Below, piece after piece: positions 56,001-62,000 of a stretch of 64,000 nt of DNA. The notes under the pieces are model-generated. The model saw nothing but the letters and a program-made list of their open reading frames with translations, was not told where the DNA came from and did no database searches. Within the stretch, counting starts at the first letter, position 1. Every line of letters begins with the position of its first letter. This DNA is from Ochotona curzoniae (lineage: Eukaryota > Chordata > Mammalia > Lagomorpha > Ochotonidae): positions 25,432,707 to 25,496,706 of the forward strand of contig NW_024467121.1 of assembly GCF_017591425.1 (NCBI RefSeq), in the 5' to 3' direction. The position numbers and the translations under genes are program-made.

Positions 56001-59000
56001 TTGTGCTAGTTGCCTAGAACAACTAATACAGCATAGTATAAGGTTTAGAAATTTGACACTGGTGTTAGAATGTCTAGAGCACTTCCCTTTATTACATTGC
56101 TGAGTATAATTCCCTTTGGTCCCTGCTTTCCTTATGTATAAAATGAGAAGAATAATAGCACTTGTCTCTTAAATTTGTTGAAAAAAGCTAAGAGATACTT
56201 GATCCAAAGTTCCTATTGTCCATTGTTCAATAAATGTTAGTTTAGGATTCACCTAATTTATGTCTTCATAAATTTTTTTTCCCTGAAAAATAAGTTATAC
56301 ACTTCAAGATAGATATGATTTTAAGAGAAAATGTAAATAAATAGGAATCATAACATTAAAAAAAATATTTGGCTTTGCTTTTACCTCCTACAGCAAAGAA
56401 CCAAGCCAACAGAGGGTAAAACGATGGGGTTTTGGCATGGATGAAGCATTGAAAGACCCAGTGGGACGAGAACAATTCCTTAAATTTCTTGAGTCAGAAT
56501 TCAGCTCAGAAAATTTAAGGTAAGACTCATTGTTTGGATCTTGTACTGCAAGCTGGAGAGACAGAATCTGTTACGTATTGCTCTGGACTTGGTAGACTAT
56601 CATCAACTGGTGTTATCAACTCACTGAATTCCTGCCATCTACTGGAATGAGAAAAGGTAACCAAAATGAAGCTTATCTAACATTATCAATTCCTTATAAA
56701 ATTTGTTTTTATACTGTCTCTGTAACTTGTAACAATGGCCATTGAAATCAATGCCTTCCAAAAAGAAGTCCAATGCTCAGACCAGTGTTTGTTGGAATAG
56801 GCACTGGTAAATAAAACATCACCTATTTGTCAGACTTGGCCTCCTTTACGTACTGTTTCTCAAGAGAGATAATTTGAAAATCCACCAAATCACTTGGAAA
56901 AACTCTCAGGATAATCCTCTAGTTTGCACATTAAACTAGTGAGCAGAGACATTGATTCTGCCTTTTTGTCTAAGCCACATTTTACATATTTTGAAAATTT
57001 CTAATATAGGGGACAGCTAACAATTGTTTTCTGTTTTGAGATGTAATTTGAACTTTTAAGTAGTGGTTAACACATTCAATGTAGCTTGTCCAATCCTAAG
57101 AATATAATGATATTCTCATCCTCAGTACCTCCCAAAGTCTCCCTCCCTCCTAAGCCCTTCACTCTACAAGTCCTTCTCAGTTTTCAAGATAAAGTATTTT
57201 AAATTTACATTACAGTGAAAAGGCTCAAGTCAACAAATACAGTTAACAAGTGAAAGTAAGACCCTGGTTTAGTGAGAATAGACAATGGTGATAATCAAAA
57301 TTTGAGTGAAAAAATGACCATTTCAGATACTTGTAGTAACTTTTAAAGTAACCATAGATCATTAAAACTGCAACAACATTCTTAAACGTTGATTTGGCAA
57401 AGTTATAAAACAGAGTTTTAGAAAACTATATTTTCAGCAATACTAATACACATAGATATTTTTTCCTTTGTTCTTTTTTTTTTTAATTTTAGTTTCCACC
57501 TAGAAGGGAAAACATGTAATAATTTCCTTTACATATCTTGCTCATTTCATTCAATGCATTAACATTCATTTGCTGGGAAGTGATAGCATCCATTCTTTTC
57601 TAATACAGCCAAATAATATTCGATTGTATGCATGTATGCCACATTTTCTTTACATTTATCTGATTATGGACACCTCAGTTGGTTGTGTAGTTTGACTGTT
57701 GTAGACAGTGCTACCGTAAGCATGGTGATGCAGGTATCTCTCTGACACAGTGGTTTCATGCTTTGGGCTGTGCACCCCGTAGTGAAATTGCCGGGCCCTG
57801 TTACAGGTCTATTTCTAATTGTTTGTTGTTTTGTTTTAGAAATGTTCCTACTGTTTTCCACAGTGTTTGCACTAATTTACTTTTCTGCCAACCAAGTATA
57901 AGTATTCCACTTTCTCCCACATCCTCACCAGCATTTGTTACTCTCTGTGTTTTGGATTTTAGCCATTAGGAAAAGAGTGAGGTGATTCCTCATTTTTAAA
58001 TATGAGACACAATAGCTGATTCTCATGGCTCTATTTGAACTAATTGAAGTGAAAGGCAGCTTTCCATTACATGAAGCTGTTTTTCCATGAACTTTCTCAT
58101 TCACTTTTTTTTTAAACCTGATACCCTGAATTACTTTTCTGAGGCTTGTGCAATCCTATGACTTTCACTTATCAGAAAGTCACAGCATTCATTTATTTTT
58201 GTGGAATTAGGAATCACCAGACATCGTCACTGTCTTTTCAGGAGATTTAACAGGAACAACACCAAACTGTTCAGAAAGACACGGAACAGTGGCAGCTGCT
58301 TCATGGATGAAGCAGGGTACCTGTGGACAGACCCTCGAGGAGTTTAAGGCTCCTCAGCCAAGGGTTATTGGGACTCGTTTCCTATTCTCTTTTAAGTTGA
58401 GAAGAACTTTTCCTGAGGAAGTTCCTACAAGAGCCATAGTTGCTACCTACCTTGTGTTGTTCCTATGAAATACCATTTTCTACAATGAAACTACCGCATT
58501 ATTAATGAGGTGCAAGAAGGCATTAAAAAATATCAAGAAAAAACAAAGATATTTTGAGATTTTAGTGGGTTGGGTGGTTGTGGATATTCTCCTAATTTTC
58601 TAAGTTTTTAAGAGATGCTATTATCAGGGTATGACAAAGCCAAATAAAAATTCCTCCTTCCCTCCTTAAAATTATAATCTAACAGGGAGGTATGGACAAG
58701 AAAGCAAGTCAAAAGAAAAAAAATCTGACTGCATCAAGATTAGTTGAAGGGGTGCCTTATCGGAGTTAAAGCTTAGCAAAGTGCCAGCTGAAAGCTGGTT
58801 AATGAAAAAGAGAAAACTTATGTAAAAGGAGGGAAAAAGCATTTGGATAAACAAAACAGCACACTATGTACTCTTTCTCATGACTATAGTCACTATTGAG
58901 TCCTTAGATCAAGTCTCAAACATGACTTATCTCAAAAGATCTCTTCATACTAGTGTTCTTGATAAATAATTCTATATAAGGATACATATATGTCAGTATA

Positions 59001-62000
59001 CATATGTGTACATATTACTTAAGGATCTATGATATGTCATTAGTAATATTAAATAGATCAATGATAGAATGATAGAAATATATAAATAATTGTTAAACAC
59101 AGTTTTATAATGCAAAATATTTTATAGCTACTGCTGGTGTGACACTGTACTATGTTTTGTGCTTGTTTTTTGAATAATCAGTATATCTGATCATCACAAC
59201 ATACATGGAATGCTCCCTCTTGTGGATAAATTGCTTGAGGAGTGTTAAGTATGTTTCAGATAGTGTGTCAGTTGCATTCTCAGTTTTCTATAAACAAGCA
59301 CCAAGCTACCATACACTGCTTGACAAATCTGAGCCACACTTGACTCAGACATCATCTGTTTCACACACTGAAGGAAAAAAAAATGGTCCAGTTAATGAGC
59401 AGAGCTGTACATTACACGAAAATAATTCTTAGTTCTCTGAGGACTTACTATTGATAGGGATGTGTGTTTAGGAGCCTTTTCCTCATATATTATGACCTGG
59501 AAAAATCAAAAGGCAAAAAAAATGCTAATTATTAACTACCTAATCCTCAAAAACACCTTCTGCTCATTACTGGTGTGCTATTGTTTATTCCCCTCTCAAT
59601 GGACTTTGCATACAGCAAGTGCCAAGTAAATGCAGTAACATTATGAGTTTCATCAGTCATTTGTCAGCTTTTCACTGACAAGTGAATAACTTCTCTCTTT
59701 TAAATATGTGTTTATTTTTATTGGAAAGCCAGATTTACAGAGAGAAGGAGAGACAGAGAGAAAGATCTTCCATCTAATGGTTTACTCCCCAAATGGCTGC
59801 AGTGACTGGAGTTGAGCCACCCCAAAGTAAGGAGCCAAGAGCCTCTTCCAGGACTGCCACAGGGGTGCAGAGTCCAAAAGTGTTAGGCCAATTTCTGCTG
59901 CTTCCCCAGGCTGTAAGTAGGGAGCTGGAAAGGAAATGGAACAGCTGGGTCATGAACCGGTGCCCATATGGGATGCCAGCATTTGCAGTGGAGGGTTAGC
60001 CTATTAAGCTATTGCAGCAGCCCTAAAATTCATCATTTAAACAAGTGGTACTCTAGTAAGATACTCACTTTCATTCCACTCTTCCAGTGAGAAAATTGAG
60101 ACTCAGAGACATTGAAATTCCAGGTAACAGAAGATAAAGAAAGTGAGATTGCTTTTTGCAAATTTATTTATATTTATTTAAAAGGTAGATTTACATAGAG
60201 AGGCAAGAGAGGGAGAAAGAGAAAGAGAGAGAGATATCTTCCATCTGCTGGCTCACTCCCAAATGGCTTCAATTGCTGGAGCTGGGCAAATCTGAAGCCA
60301 GGATGTGTGGAGCTTCTTCTGGCTAGACCAGTTGGGTGCAGGAACCCAGACTTGGGTGATCTCCTGCTGTTTTTGTAGGCACATTAGCAGAAAGATAAAC
60401 CAGAAATGGAGCAGGCTGGACTCAAACCAGGTCTTACATGGGATGCCTGCACCACAGGCACATAGACGTTTAATCCATTATGCCACAATGCCAGCCCAGG
60501 GAGAATTCTTTTAAAGGTCTGTTTATTTGCTTTGAGGGTTACAGTTACAGAGAGAAAGGGAACAACCAAAATATCCATCTTCTGGCTTACTCCCCAAGTG
60601 CCCTTGATTGCTACCACTGAAACAGGCTGAAACCAGGAGCCAGGAGCCAGGAACCTCATTTAGCCCTCCCATGTACATGGCAGGACCATCTTCCACTTCT
60701 TTTCCGGCCATTAAGAGGGAGATGGAAAGCAAGAGTTGTTGTGAGACCAACCAGCAGTCATATGGAATACCAGGGTGACAAACAGGCAGATGATATTTTA
60801 AACTATCATTTTCCCATTGTGTTTCATTATTACAAAGATTGCAATAATGATGAGGGTAAAATGAGCAATTCTGCTGTCAGGAAATGACTGTGAGTGTGTC
60901 ATATGTTGCAGATTATCTAAGGACAAACTCCAGCTGTGAAACTAGTAGCATGAAACCTTAAATAAGCCACTCCTTTCGTTCTGTAACTTATTTCATTTGT
61001 ATAAAGTGAGTAAGTTTCAAGTATTTACAATACAGATTTAGGGGCGTAGGGATACTTTCCACCCTACCCTCTCTTCCACATTTCCCATCCATTTTCCTCC
61101 CTTCTTTCTTTTTTTAATATTTGCAATTTCATACTTAATTTCTCAATTATGGGCTTAACACTCCTAAGTAAAGATTTCAACATACAGAAAGTAGGAAATA
61201 ACTCTTTAAAAATATAGACAAAGGCTGTAAATAATAAATCTCAAAATATTAATCTCACTTATACGTTGAGTACCCCGTGTATTAGCTGCCACTTCTGCAT
61301 AAAAGTTGCTTCTTCATGTACTAATTCGTCTTTTCTAATACAAGGGAAACCGTAGCACCTACTTTACAGGGTTGTTGTGGAGATTACATGAATTAAAAGA
61401 AGCCAATAATTCATGACAGTACCTCTCAGGGGTCTTCTGTCCAGCAGGCTCCGAAACCACGTAAAGGTGAGGAGCTAGTGTTCTGCAGCAGAAGCACTGG
61501 AAACAAACCGGTGGTGAAGAATGTCCATTTATTTTAGAGAAGTTTATATAGGAGAAGGGGGCAGGCAGAAAGGCGGTCCTGACAGTACAACAACATTGTG
61601 ACTGGCTAACAGATCTGTCTATCTCTCTGGACCATCCAATGTAGTTAAAGGTCAGGAAGCACAGGAAATTGTATCTCTGGGCAGACTTACTACCTGCTGA
61701 AAAGCAGGATGAATGTAACATGTGAGTTCCTTGAGTTGTTTACAGAGGAAGTCTTAGAAGAGTAGGGAAGCGAAACTGGGGTGCAGCCCTTCACTCTTGT
61801 TGCATGCCCAGTGAACAGGCCATGTTGAGGTCTGTTAGCCAAGGGCACAGTGTGTAATGTGCCCATGGCCTCCCATGTGGGCTAGGCAGCCAGAGATCCA
61901 GGCGTGATCTCCCGCAAGTACCTACACACAAATTTCTTTGCAGATATTATTAATGACTCATCAGTCACATCTCATTCTTATCTCCAGATGCATTGCACAC

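Larger units (their letters stand above)
55240..56393 (+). other. RGS7: RGS7 intron, 1154 bp
   Basis: Bounded by GTAAGA and CTCCTACAG. Two MIR-like remnants (55890-56005, 56070-56245) are the only recognisable content. Confidence 0.92.
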
